Translations under genes and position numbers: made by a program
Part shown: positions 1 through 12,100 of the stretch, in pieces
How positions within the stretch are numbered: position 1 is the first letter of the stretch
Layout: every line of letters begins with the position of its first letter
From: Dirofilaria immitis
Taxonomy: Eukaryota; Nematoda; Chromadorea; Rhabditida; Onchocercidae
Reading direction: 5' to 3'
Assembly (NCBI GenBank): GCA_024305405.1
Contig: JAKNDB010000087.1
Coordinates: forward strand, 6,202,501 to 6,266,500
DNA length: 64,000 bases
Notes under the pieces: generated by a model
Seen by the model: only the letters and a program-made list of their open reading frames with translations
What the model was told of the DNA's origin: nothing
The model's database searches: none

Positions 1-2498
1 GCAAGACTTGGCAAATGGTGCATGCTAAATGCATGATGCAGTTGCAATCGCTATTTCATTAGAGGATTACTGTAATCAGAAAGCAGTTATCTAATTGATT
101 CACGGCAAGATGCCGATTGAGAGGAAATCCTAAATTTTGAATATCACTACTATTATGTTGATGAAAGAATAAGAAAAATATCGCAGCAAAATAATGGAGA
201 TATGTATGTATCATTTTTAAGAGAAAAGTGACAAATGAATTTAGCCTTCGCAACCTCTTTCTATTCGATTATTTTTTCAAATAATATATCTTACTGTATG
301 ATTAAATTTACCAGTATATTAGATATTTAATTTATAAAGAACAAGTTTACCTGTTGAATGTTTTATCTTATGATGTATTATTAGATAACAATGTCGATAA
401 TCAAAAATCTTTGGATATCTTTTTGGTGGTATACTTTTCCAACTTATTACGGAAAATTGTTTCTTAAAGAAAAAATGATATATTATGCAACTATTATATT
501 AATATTACAATGTTTGTACATCCATAAAAATAAAAAGAAATTTCAGTAAAACTTTAATGAAATTCCTTCTTTTATCATTTTATTATTTTGATAAATGCCA
601 TATATTCTCATAGAAAAATTTAATTGAATAAGAATCTTGAAAATATTTATTCAGTTATCGTCGTTTTATTTTCAAATTTTATGTTGAATTGTCCATTCAC
701 AGGAGAAAAATAAAGATGATAATTTTGGAATAACGTAATAAATTTAATGTAATCCTAACGAATGTTTTGACTATGTTCTACGAAATAATTATTATTTTTT
801 AGAAAGTAAATTGTCAATTACAATTCTATGATAATCACTGCTTCAATAAAAGATATTTTTTTACCGGTACAGATATTTCACCGAAACAAGAAGACAATTT
901 AATTAAAATTTTCGGTAGCACTAACAAAATTTGATTGGCAGATCGTTCCAAATAAATTGCATGATGAATTTAGTTGATAAGTATCGTTTGTCGCCTAATC
1001 ATCTCTATTTACACAAGCCATCGTAACTTCCATTTAAATTGTTTTCCAAATTCGTTTTGACTGCTATCTGCTTTCCACAACATAATCATCTAACAATTCG
1101 TGTGACAACACTTTTAGAAGTTCTCTTCATTTTTTTCAAGAAAACAAGATATTGTGGTGTCGGAATTCTCTGATATAATTTAAGTCTTGATCTCGATTTC
1201 GTTCGCTTTCTATTAAACTTAATGTTTAATATTTTATCGATGAATCGAAAATTATAATTTCTGTCGAAGGTTAGAAATTTTTATTCTTAGTCAATACTTT
1301 CAATGTTAATTCATCCAACAAGCGAATAGAATTTCGCTTCAGTTAGTCTCGACTTAGCTAAAAGACAACGAAATAGTCCGCAATACTCACAATTCATTTT
1401 CATAAAGAACTGATATTATCAGATTATCAAATGAAGGGGAAATTACAAATTGAATCAGTTAGAATATTCCAAACTGTACAGAATGTCTAGAGGATTCCTA
1501 ATTTTGTGTCTTTCTGATTTGAACAATCAAGCATATGTTCTCGGCATATCATATATAACATTTTTATATGAGGTCAGCTTGAATGATTAATTTTTACTCG
1601 ATTCAGATTAAAGTTTATCGTTTTTCTTCGTTAGCCCAATCAAATTTCTATTAATTTTTTTTTGTTTCTACAAAATACCTAAAGATTGCTTCATTAAAAA
1701 TGGTGAATGAAAAAGAGAGAACCTAAGGGAATTTCATTTGTTTATCTTTTATTAGTATCGTTTAATGCTTGCATCACATTTTAACAATCTTCATGTCATA
1801 TGAGAATAAGCATATATTTACTCACACCATTCATTATACATCATTAAGAATTGCTAAATTTTTTGCATCATTAAGAACTACTAAATTTAATTATTAAACG
1901 TATATTTTCATTGCTATTTCCATTTAAATAGCATTTGAAATATTTGATCAGCTAGAAATTGACAAATACAATTAGTTCATTGCAATTATTAATAAAATGC
2001 GACGAGAAAGTCCTTTTATCTCATTCCCATTGTATTTCAATTGTAATTGGAGCTGAGCATTTGAACAAATTTCTAAAAATTCTTATGAAATTGAATTATT
2101 ATCGTTTAATATATTTGTAACAAAATGTATGATGCATTTAAATGGATATGTAAATGTTGCCATCCAATATTTTATTTTAACATTTTCATTATTCCTTTTC
2201 TCACGAAAAATTATTCAAGAAAAGCTTTTATAATCCTTTTGTTATGCATTCAAAGACAGCAGATGTCAATAGTTAGTTTCAGTCATATTTTAATCTTTTA
2301 CTTAGAATATGTCTGAAACAGATTTTCGTTCCAATAATCATTGGCTTATATTGAATTTGATTGAAAATACTATTGATGTAATTCTTATTAACAAAAAATT
2401 AACTGTATTTCGTATATGTTAATATTATGCCGCAACGAAGAAATTCTTATCCTTAGATTTGTTAGAAAAATAAAACTAAGTAAATAATTGGAAATTCC
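1..2498. other. gene-poor intergenic stretch
   Basis: AT-rich sequence with no exon-like frame flanked by splice signals on either strand. Open frames here are short, low in complexity and rich in F, I, K, L and N, as expected by chance at this composition. Apart from a short direct repeat near 1840-1890 I see nothing. The right end probably holds the promoter of the EGF-repeat gene. Confidence 0.6.
1839..1887. repeat. short tandem direct repeat, two copies
   Basis: A unit starting catcattaagaa and ending ctaaattt occurs twice (1839-1861 and 1866-1887) with two or three mismatches. The copies are about 27 nt apart. No further copy was seen nearby. It is probably a small local duplication. 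Confidence 0.6.
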
Positions 2499-2500
2499 AG
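2491..2500 (+). promoter_or_regulatory. probable spliced-leader acceptor
   Basis: The sequence gaaattccag lies 18 nt before the ATG of the EGF-repeat gene. An acceptor with no upstream exon, this close to a start codon, is the usual picture of trans-splicing to a spliced leader in nematodes. That it is used is inferred. Confidence 0.5.
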
Positions 2501-2518
2501 AGCGATCAGGAAAAGACA

Positions 2519-4953
2519 ATGCCTACTAATTTCCACTTCATTAGATCTCTCCTCATTATCTCGATTGTCCTCCAAATTATTACAATTACTGACATCGCAG
2601 CAATAACCAGCTCAGTTCTTGGCAATGACGAAGCGGAACATAGCATTCAATATGGTCGAACAAATTTTTCATGCTTTAATGGTGGCTCATTGATTAATGT
2701 AAGCGGTTTCATTTTTAAACGGCTAAAAAAGCAGTTAAAAAGTTATTAAAATTTTTGAGGAGAATTTAATTTTCTATCAATTTTAGCTTTATATTTTATC
2801 CCAAATTTTTTCCAGTCAATCAAATTTTCTAAACTTCAAAAGAGCTAGTGAAGTATGAGATTGGAAATAAATTGCTCTGAATTGAGAGGAGAATGATAGT
2901 TTTAGCTCACTTAGATACAATTTATTGATATATTTCGTTCAATGATTAGTTAGAAATTAATTTCAACTTGTGCAAATAACTTAAAAGCTTTACTTTAATT
3001 AGACAAAAAAAAAGATACTTATTTATCCAAACAAAACAAGAAAATTGTAATGTCTTTTCTAAGGGTGTTATATAATTTATTGATCATAATCCGTTATTCC
3101 AAAACATCTATCGTTATGTTTTAATACTAATATTTGGATTTTGTAGACTGGCTTTGAACTCGTTTTAAAGACTGGGCTACAGTTTACTTTAGCAGAAAAA
3201 TACTTAATGCGTATGCATACTAATACACTGAAAATATTGATATCATCAATTCTGTTAGCAAGTTGCAGTGATAATTTCAAAAGCTTTAATCAGTTTAATT
3301 ACTTTCATAAACACATACTGTATGTTATGATTGGAAGTTTGCACTTCACAATTAAAATTCTGAAAGAAAACAAGCAACGTTATATTGTTTTTGTTAATGG
3401 TAACCTTAAGTTATGAAATATGCTAAATAATCCATCTTCTTTCGCTATAAGTACAAAGACTGAAGTTTAATTCATTTTTAGGGCAAATGTTATTGTCAAG
3501 AACGGTTTGAAGGTGAAGCATGTGAAATCGAACCGTGCTTACATGGTGGAAGAAAATCGAAAACTGGCAAATGCCATTGTCCATATGGTTTAACTGGTAA
3601 TCATCAATTAATTTTTTAAAAATTGAAGGTAAATTTCAGCAGTCCATGTATATTCAGGTCCTTGTCACAATTTTCAATTTAAGTAAATATATTCATTAAA
3701 ATTTAATAATGGAACTTTTCTTTTAAGCAAAATTTTATCCAGTAGTAAAATATTCTATATCTGTATGACAGATATCAATTAATTTACATTTTTAGGTGAA
3801 AGATGTGAAACAGTAACACAATGCATCGAAGGCAAAGGAAAACTGGAAAATGGTCAATGTAAATGTGAAAACCGATGGACCGGAGTATTCTGCCAGTCGC
3901 GAATGTGCCATAATGGGATTTCTGTTGGATCCGGAGGGCAGGTAATGAGAAAATAAAATCGGAGAAATTCTCGGAATTTTTTTTAAAAAATTTGGTTAAA
4001 TTAGGAAAAATCTTAGAAACTGAAGCAAATTTTAAAAATTTCAGAAAAACCAAAGAGTTTTTAAAGATCAAAAAGAGAATTTGCTTCTGGATTATTTTAT
4101 ATATGCAAAAAAATTCAAGAGTAAGTATTTTTCTTTCAGATCGGTAGCTTCTGTCTTTGTGACATTGGTTTCACTGGCCTGTTTTGTGAAACGCACATTG
4201 AGTGCTTGCATGGTAGTATTACGATCGAGAATCTCTGTTCCTGTGCATCAAACTGGGCCGGTGAAAACTGTAATCAATGCGCTAACGGTAAATTTCATAG
4301 TCATAGTTCATTAATAGAATTAATAACAATATGATGTAGAAATAACTAGCTTCCTAAAAAATCATAGTAAAATTATATTATTAAAGAAATTAATATCATG
4401 CGCTCTTTCTTAGTATCGAGAAGTTAGACGATCCCGCAATATTACTTTCTTTAATGACAGTTTATCTTGAACAAATATATTATTATTTTTTTGTAAAAAA
4501 GATTTAATCCACAGTACGCTAATTTTTATTTCTCGTTTCTTTTTTTTTGCAGTTATTTGAAGTGTCATTTAAGAATTAGAGTTGGGAGTTTCTCGAGGAA
4601 GCAGATACCTATCTAATTTAATTCTACAATTTTTCTTCGGAATCTAATTTTTTTTGAAACTTTTGTCGAGATTTTTGAGTGTAGTTATGGATAATTTGAA
4701 AATATATTAGCCGTAAATGAGATCATATTTTTCAGGATATCAGTTGATCGATGGTAACTGCAAATTGATCGCTGCTGGAAATTCTTTGGTAGCTGTGCGA
4801 AATTCAAAGGCGATCACATTATGGTCCGCTACCTTAGTAATTGCAGCAGCATCTTTTTCTACAATCCTTATTCCTACCGTAATAACCATTTATGTCAAGA
4901 AATGTAGAAGTAAACCAAGTAGGGTTGGTTCCGATGCTGGAACTGATGTTTAA
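2519..4953 (+). CDS. EGF-repeat single-pass membrane protein
   Basis: Five exons join in phase: 2519-2698, 3482-3596, 3796-3941, 4140-4287 and 4736-4953, giving 268 residues. The N-terminus has a hydrophobic signal peptide (about residues 8-28). Cysteine-rich EGF-like units follow, with motifs such as SCFNGG, CYCQERFEGEAC, CHCPYGLTG, CKCENRWTGVFC and CLCDIGFTGLFC, ending in CASNWAGENCNQC. A hydrophobic segment near residues 225-245 is followed by the basic tail KKCRSKPSR, so it is a type I membrane protein with a short cytoplasmic end. No DSL domain is visible, so it is not clearly a Delta/Serrate ligand. A role in cell-surface signalling or adhesion is inferred from the repeats only. The start is the first ATG after a splice acceptor. 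No frame break is needed in this gene. Confidence 0.8.
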
Positions 4954-7900
4954 TATGATATTGTCCAATTACTATTGATTCAAATTCTAAATATCGAAAT
5001 ATTCCGATTAATTTTCGCTCCCAATCCTTAATTCTACTTTTTTGAAGAACATAAGAAACAAAGGATTCTGATGTACTCCAAATATGAATAATTCCGATTT
5101 TTATTTCAATAATCCCTTGAAGGATAAAGCACTCATTTAGAAATCAAACTGGTGTTGAAGAATGGAAGTTTGAAATTGAAGAAACCGTATGATATTCATC
5201 ATATTTATATTATCCTCAATGCATATGCAATCGTTATTTCACACATTTGTTTTTGAAAATCTCGTATTTATAATATTCAATATGAATTTTATTGATCTTG
5301 AACTTTTGATGCCTGATTTTTGCAAAAATGAAAATTTACAGAAATGTGGTAAACATCGATGTATGTAACACTTTTCTATTTTTGAAGAAAAGCATGCTGA
5401 AAATCATGGAATTTAAAATTGCATGATTTTCGAAATTTCGCGCAGTTGAAAATATGAAGGATTTTTAAACATTCAGATGCTCTACATTCTGGTGAATAGT
5501 TGAAAAAGACAAAATTATTAACTTAATTTTATTGTTTATAGGGCTTGATTCGCTCATCTGTATGTTTATTGGTACAATCAATTTACCTTTATTTGTTGCA
5601 TTTGTCATTTCATCTAAAATTGCCTCATTTATTAATCATAATTGTTATGTTTGGAATTTCACTTATAATTTTCGACACTGCCATTATCTATTTCTTTATT
5701 TAAATCAGATTTTGGTCACTCTTTTTTGTAAATGAAATTCATTTTGATATAAATTTATCATGGTGCTATTTAAATTTTAATACTTCTCTCAATATTTAAA
5801 ATTCAATTTCTGATATGCTTAAATCTGCGATGTTTTTGAAATTGCAATCCGAAATTGAGAAAATTTGCGATATACGAATTTGACAAAATGATTTCAAATG
5901 TGTTTTTCCAAATTTTACAAAATATGGTCATTTCATTTTTTTTTAAATAATGAAAATTGGATATGCTTCTGATCCTAAATTGTGCATATTATTTGCGCGA
6001 ACGTGTTCCAGAAAGAAAATTTAAGGTAATAAAAATTCAGCTGGCAAAATCTCTGCTCGATTTATTATGAACTACTTTATAGCTTTTAAGTTTCATTGGA
6101 ACGTTTTACAATTATATAGAATGAACAACAGTTAGAGTCTCCGCTATTAATCATAAATTCTACACCAGCTAGTGATCTGTTTATTCCAACAAAAACCCAA
6201 TTTCTCAAAATCATGCTCTTACGAATTCTCTTAAAATGCCTTCATATGTTCTAATAATGGTCATTCCTCGGCAGATATACTCTCATTACATTCGCGATAA
6301 GTAATATGTCAATCTGCAACGCTAATAAGGTAGATGTATTTATTGTATGATAAGCATATCAATCTAGGCATCTCCAAATGTCGATTCTCTCTCAATTTTT
6401 TAGATTATATTTTCACTTCTTTTTTACATCATTTTTTCGATTCTTTTTCAACGAAAATTCCACTTAAGCAGTTTGTGGAAACTTCGTAATGGAAATGGCT
6501 TAAATGAAATTTATCCTTGACATGCTTAACTAAAATGAAATTAGCATTATGCTCGTTTAAAAGTAAGTTATAGAATTTAAACCCATGATTTTCATTAACT
6601 TTTCTAAAGAAGCTCAAATATGGATTTTAAGCCATCAAGCATATAATTGAATTTACTTTCAAAAACTTAAATATTTTATTAAACCAATCGAGTATATCTA
6701 ACGCATTAGTTTGTACTAAAATTCTTTTGAATCTCTGACAGCGGCAATAATGAAAAGATGTCTTTAAATTCAATTGAGCTGAAGTCCCGTGCCAGAAAAG
6801 TAGTTAAAGAAGTCATTAAACCACTTCTCCTAATCCAATAAATAAGAAAAAATAAATTCCACATAAACTTCCAGCCTCAAATTAGTTATTTGTCGTTCAA
6901 AATAGTGAATTTTTTTCAATATATTAGTAATAATCTCTGCATCCTAGCCTTGTCCATAAAAAATCATTTCAAGTTCTATTGCTCTGACTCAATTACAATT
7001 AGTTTTCTTGTTGCTTCAGTTATAGATGATGCGCCAATAGATGAAATAATATTTTTCTCATCGACATTAATTTTTGGCAAGTAATTGACACCGGAACCGG
7101 TTGTAATTACTATATTTTTGGAATTGTTTTCAACTTTTGCCTTTGACCAAAACAAGGTTGCTTTGACCAAAAGAAGTAATTTCCCGAAGTCCATTGATTT
7201 TAGCAATTTTATGAAGGTTAAAGAGACATCCGAATATTGTGAGCGCCAAAGCAACACCATATACAATAAAGATGCTAATAAATATTGAATACTATGTTCC
7301 TGAATAAAGCTGAGATCAAGGAAACCGATTAATTCAAGAGATAATCCTTAAAATGCAAAATTTGCATATTTCTAAGAAAGTGTTTCGTGCTTTATTCAGC
7401 GTTGAGTAGAATAGATAGTCAATGTTTAATACGTTTGATTTAGCATTACAGTTTATTTATCTCTTTTCTAAAATAACGGCGATAGGTGTGAAATGAAAAC
7501 TCATATGAATCAAATATTAAGTATGCGAGAATATGATTTTAAAATATGGAGCATTACTTGTATGTTTCATATTTGCAAAAGCAAGAATTTTTTTCACTTT
7601 TTGACGATACATTTCAGATGTTAATTTATAATGCATAAGAAATTTCAAGCAACATTAACACAAGTTATTCAAAAGGAGAGCAACTCACTAGTCATTATCC
7701 AAGTTACATGATGTTAGACAAGTTAGTCGCTTCAATTACGATGAGAATTAGGATAAAGTACAAACAAAACCAATTTTTTCGAAAAATTTGCTTGGAACAG
7801 ATACACTTATAATTGTTGTAATTCAATGCATGGCTGATTTGATTTGTAACAAAAACGCTGACAACTATGAGTTCCCCATCGGAAGTGACCCATGGTTAGA

Positions 7901-9117
7901 TTATTTATAGTATAAAAATATGTTTTAAGACCCAGTGCTACAATTCATTTCGTGCTTAAGACAGAGGCAAAAATTTTCACGCAACCAAATCATTGTTGTT
8001 CACGCCGCTTCATTTCACAATGACTGAAATTTCGTGAAGTAGCAAACCACTGCCATAGCGTGAGTCCATATATGGTCTGCTAGAATTCCATCATAACGTT
8101 GGATTACACTAATGTAATCTAGAGATGTAATGAAATCGATTCATTCCGTTATGAAATTTCACAGGGATAGTAGCGCTATAGCGGGGCTGATCGAATTTCA
8201 GATAAAACTTTAGAAGGAGGGAAGCGATAATGTATGAACTATTAATCCATTAAAGCAAAAATCGCTGACAGATCAGAGCCATCAAATACTTTAATCGCTG
8301 TTTCAGGTTTGTTAAAGCTGCTAAAAATTTTAATTTATCACAAGAACAAAACAATTTTATAAATTATATCATAATATTTAGTTATGATACACGTTCTTTC
8401 TGGAGTTTACAGAATATTCCGCAACTGCTGAAGAAATTTTAAAAAATCTATAGAATGACTGATCATATCAAAGCAAATCAAACCATGGAAATATGCTTAA
8501 GCGGTAGGAAATATCACAGCGAATCAAAAGTGTCAGAAAAATACTTCATAATGATGCAGTAGAAAGAAATTTGGAGCGTTGTTTATTTATAAAATATCCT
8601 CTACAACATCAAATCCATAAAAATAACTGGAAGCATAGCACATACAATAGCATGATAAAATTGGCTTTCTCGAAAAAAACTAAAAACTTTAGCATTAATT
8701 TTTTTGCAAATTGAATAATCTCATTGCTGATAAATTTATCTACTCTAACAAAAATATAAGATAAATCTGAGAAATTTGAAATTGATCAGGAAAACGAAAG
8801 ATCAGCTACGAACAGAGATTTTAATCGCTGAAAATTAAACTAGCGGAGGCGAAATAAACTGTTAGTAGAATTCTTTTTATGGAAACCAGCCTAATTATAT
8901 CTAAAATCCACCAGCTGCAATATGCTTTGCAGTCCTTAATCTTAGGAAATCTATTTTCAAAGTTATGAATTATGACCTCAAAAATCAGATCAATAATTTT
9001 TGAGATGCGATGCAAATAAAATTTACAAAATGTTAATAAATCCAAAAATCCTTCAAACAATGATAACCAAAAACTTTTGAAGCTCTAATCTCTATAGCAG
9101 CTTGCTTTTCAATTAAG
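4954..9117. other. intergenic region between convergent genes
   Basis: About 4.2 kb between the stops of the EGF-repeat gene (+) and the SLC12A9-like gene (-). It is AT-rich with no exon carrying convincing splice sites. The only recognisable item is the dehydrogenase-like fragment near 6.87-7.27 kb. The part near 8.0-8.2 kb is slightly richer in G+C, but I could not match it to a protein in any frame. Confidence 0.6.
6870..7266 (-). pseudogene. decayed dihydrolipoamide dehydrogenase-like fragment
   Basis: One open frame (7266 down to 6976) reads KNIVITTGSGVNYLPKINV, then DEKNIISSIGAS and RKLIVIESE. This resembles the mid-region of E3 lipoamide dehydrogenase, where family members have a KNI(L/V)IATGS stretch, a P-GI..DE segment, an SS(T)GAL motif and then the NAD-binding GAG. 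In this copy the GAG site reads ESE and the frame then stops. Past the stop another frame gives ELEMIFYGQG and a further stop, like the LELGSVW region. The active-site CLNVGCIPSK part is not found upstream. I read it as a broken copy of a mitochondrial enzyme gene, not a working one. Similarity was judged from memory and is moderate. Confidence 0.5.
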
Positions 9118-12100
9118 CTATAGTGATGTCGATATAACTGAAGACAAACCGTGTACCAATAGTGTTGGTGGCAGCCCATCGGTCAAATGCCTTATTACTT
9201 CTAAATACTGCTCACTGCACGAAATCTGCAGTAAAAAAAATAATTTACTTAGTTCAATCAGATGCATGAAAAAATGCAACACATGATTACTCTTAGATGT
9301 TCGCACATTACTTAAACTTTTAGCTCCTTAGTTTTTAATCCTGATATGAATCAGCAGATCTTAACTTCCACATCTTTGCTTCCTTCCTTTAGTCCTCTAA
9401 ATACCTCTCTTTTTCGCATTATTAAATAAAATATAAATTATCGTATTAATATCCACTTAATTTTATATCAGTGTCTGACGAAGTTTACAGACATAATTAA
9501 TTACTCAAATTATACTCGATGTCCACTATCATTATGTTTCAAAGTAATGCAGAAAATTACGTCTTTTGGTGGAGTTGGCAAATTTAACAAGCATACAGTT
9601 GCATCACCGCTGTTACTTTTGATTAAATCATTCAAAGCTATTAAATAAGGCAACGGCAAATCAACTGATTCCCTGTAACAAAAGAGATAAATTTAAAATT
9701 TCGAAATATATTTTAAATAAACAAATGTGGATCAGAATTAATATACATTAATTTCGTTAGCTTCAAGGACCTTAATGGAGCGGATGGATTATCATCGCCA
9801 AGATGGCAAACAACGTGATCCCAAGGTGTCACAAGTGATTTCGCATTTATTCGAAGATGTGCCAGCATTTGCTCCAGTTGTCGCTCACGCCTCTGCATAT
9901 CCTGTAAAAATAATTTTTACGCAGGTAAAGGGTACAAAATGAGGAACCTTCTTTCATTATTTTTCTTTTCCTAAAAATCGCATCTGAAAAGTTATTTCAA
10001 GATATATAGGAGACGAACATGAATTTGATGAGAAACTATAAATTCCGTTTAAATTTTCCGTATATAATCGATTAAAAGTAATTGCAAGCGAAATCATTTT
10101 TAGATGGTTCAAGAAAGACGAACTATCTTGTTCTTGACTAAACTAAAAGCAGACTACTCGAAACAGCCACTTCAGCAGATTATCAAGGTAGAATATTTTG
10201 AGATTGATGAGACAGGAATTCTGAGCAGCCAGAAAACTATTCTGTAATGAAAAGAGAATAATTTTAATGAATGAGGTAGTATTCAATTAATGCAGACCTG
10301 TAGGCTATTAACACAAATGAAAACGCGCAAAATTGACGATGAGCGCCACCAAGTACTCATTGATAATATACAAGCCATTTGGAGCAAGAAAAGGGAACTG
10401 AAAACTATTTAAACATTTAATAGGTAACATTCTCTTTCAGTAAAGAGGAAAAAATACTCAGTTGAACTATGATAGAAAGATTTGTTCCAATTATTAGTCA
10501 TAAAAAGATAATGCTAAAAAATAATTTAAAAGTTATGGTAAAATCAATAGAAAAGCTTGGTTTTACAATCACTGATTTCAAAGAAAAACAAAATGTAACA
10601 TGAAAACGTACCTATTACCCCATCCAAGTCCTGTTTCTCCTGGTTTTTGTATGAATACTGGCCAAACGTCAATGAACTTCTTTTGACCATTCCAGCCTCT
10701 GAAATATAATACGAAAGAATAGATGAAAAAGGTGAATTACAACCTTAAATTAAATCTTGAAAATTTATTTTGCGATCAGTTGCAAAAACACCTTGGAACA
10801 TCTTTGTTCAGCTGACTGAAATTGCGCGCAACGCATAAATTTTTGTTGATATGGATTACATCATTTAAAATTCGTACGTATTCATCGCTGTTTAAGCGTT
10901 CACGCGAACTATTAGGCTCCTGAAAAAATGATTAAAACCAGAAATTACTAAATAAAATTAAGAAATAACACAATAGAACTTCTTTACGGAATACGAGTTT
11001 CATGATTCTCAGTGATGTCTTATAGATGCCTATTCTCATTGTCATGTTTTATCAAACAGTTCATTAAGATGTAAAAGTAGGCCAACTCCTTCAGCTCCAG
11101 TAATTCCCAACATTTCCGAATGAAAATTTGAGACACTATCTGGGTAAATTTTTAATAAATATAATAAAAGTTAAGAGCGCAATTTAGCAAAAGCAGAATC
11201 TCAAATAACTCAACCAAAATTATTAAAAACAGATGACGATTGATTGAGAATTTTTAAACATTTAAATAAATACAAAATGATTGAGAATTTTTAAAAATAT
11301 TGGAGAGTTATAAAAAAGTAACACTTTTTTCGGATGATTTAAAAGAAACGAACGCGTGGCATATAATCTGAAGCTGTAAAATATTCGACAACAGCAGCTC
11401 GATCGATGCGAGAAAATCTAATGTCTTTCAACAGACAAGATTCGACAAGAGTACTTTCTGCTGGAGATTTTTCATGAAAACCTAAGACCACGGTGTTTGG
11501 TTTCATTGCTCCCAAACCGGACAAACGCATTAACTGAAGTACGACAAACTATATCAATATTTTTTTTGAAAAGTAAAGCGAAAAAAATTCATGATACTCG
11601 CAATCATTCTGCTTCGAATACAACGAAACTAACTCGTTGTTCAAGAAATAAACAGCTTCTTACATGTATAAATAACTAAATATTTTATTCATCCTGTCAT
11701 CACTTATTAAACCTTGAAATATTTATGAAACTACCATTAAAACCTATGAAATAGCGAACAGCGTAAAACTGAATCATCTATAAACAACTAGATATTTTTA
11801 GAATCGTATAGATGCAAAACCCTTTGAACTACAAGCATCCTTTTGTTACCTTGATTCTAGAATGTCATTTTAATTACAGAAATTTACCTGTTGAATACCT
11901 TCACGCACTGATTTCGAAATAGTTATCTCAACGAAAGCTTTTAATTTCAAATAATCAACTAAAGATAGCCAATATGGGAATACCTAGAATACAATAAAAC
12001 ATGGGACATTTATGAAATAATTACTTTTTAATACCAGCATTGTTTAACTGAGTAATTTTAATTAGACAAGAGTTAAAATGTCAGGAGTAAAATCAAAATA

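Noticed and set aside
8821..9060. A 79-codon minus-strand open frame just past the SLC12A9-like stop
   Set aside because: It follows a stop that ends a well-conserved C-terminus, has no acceptor in phase and matches nothing.
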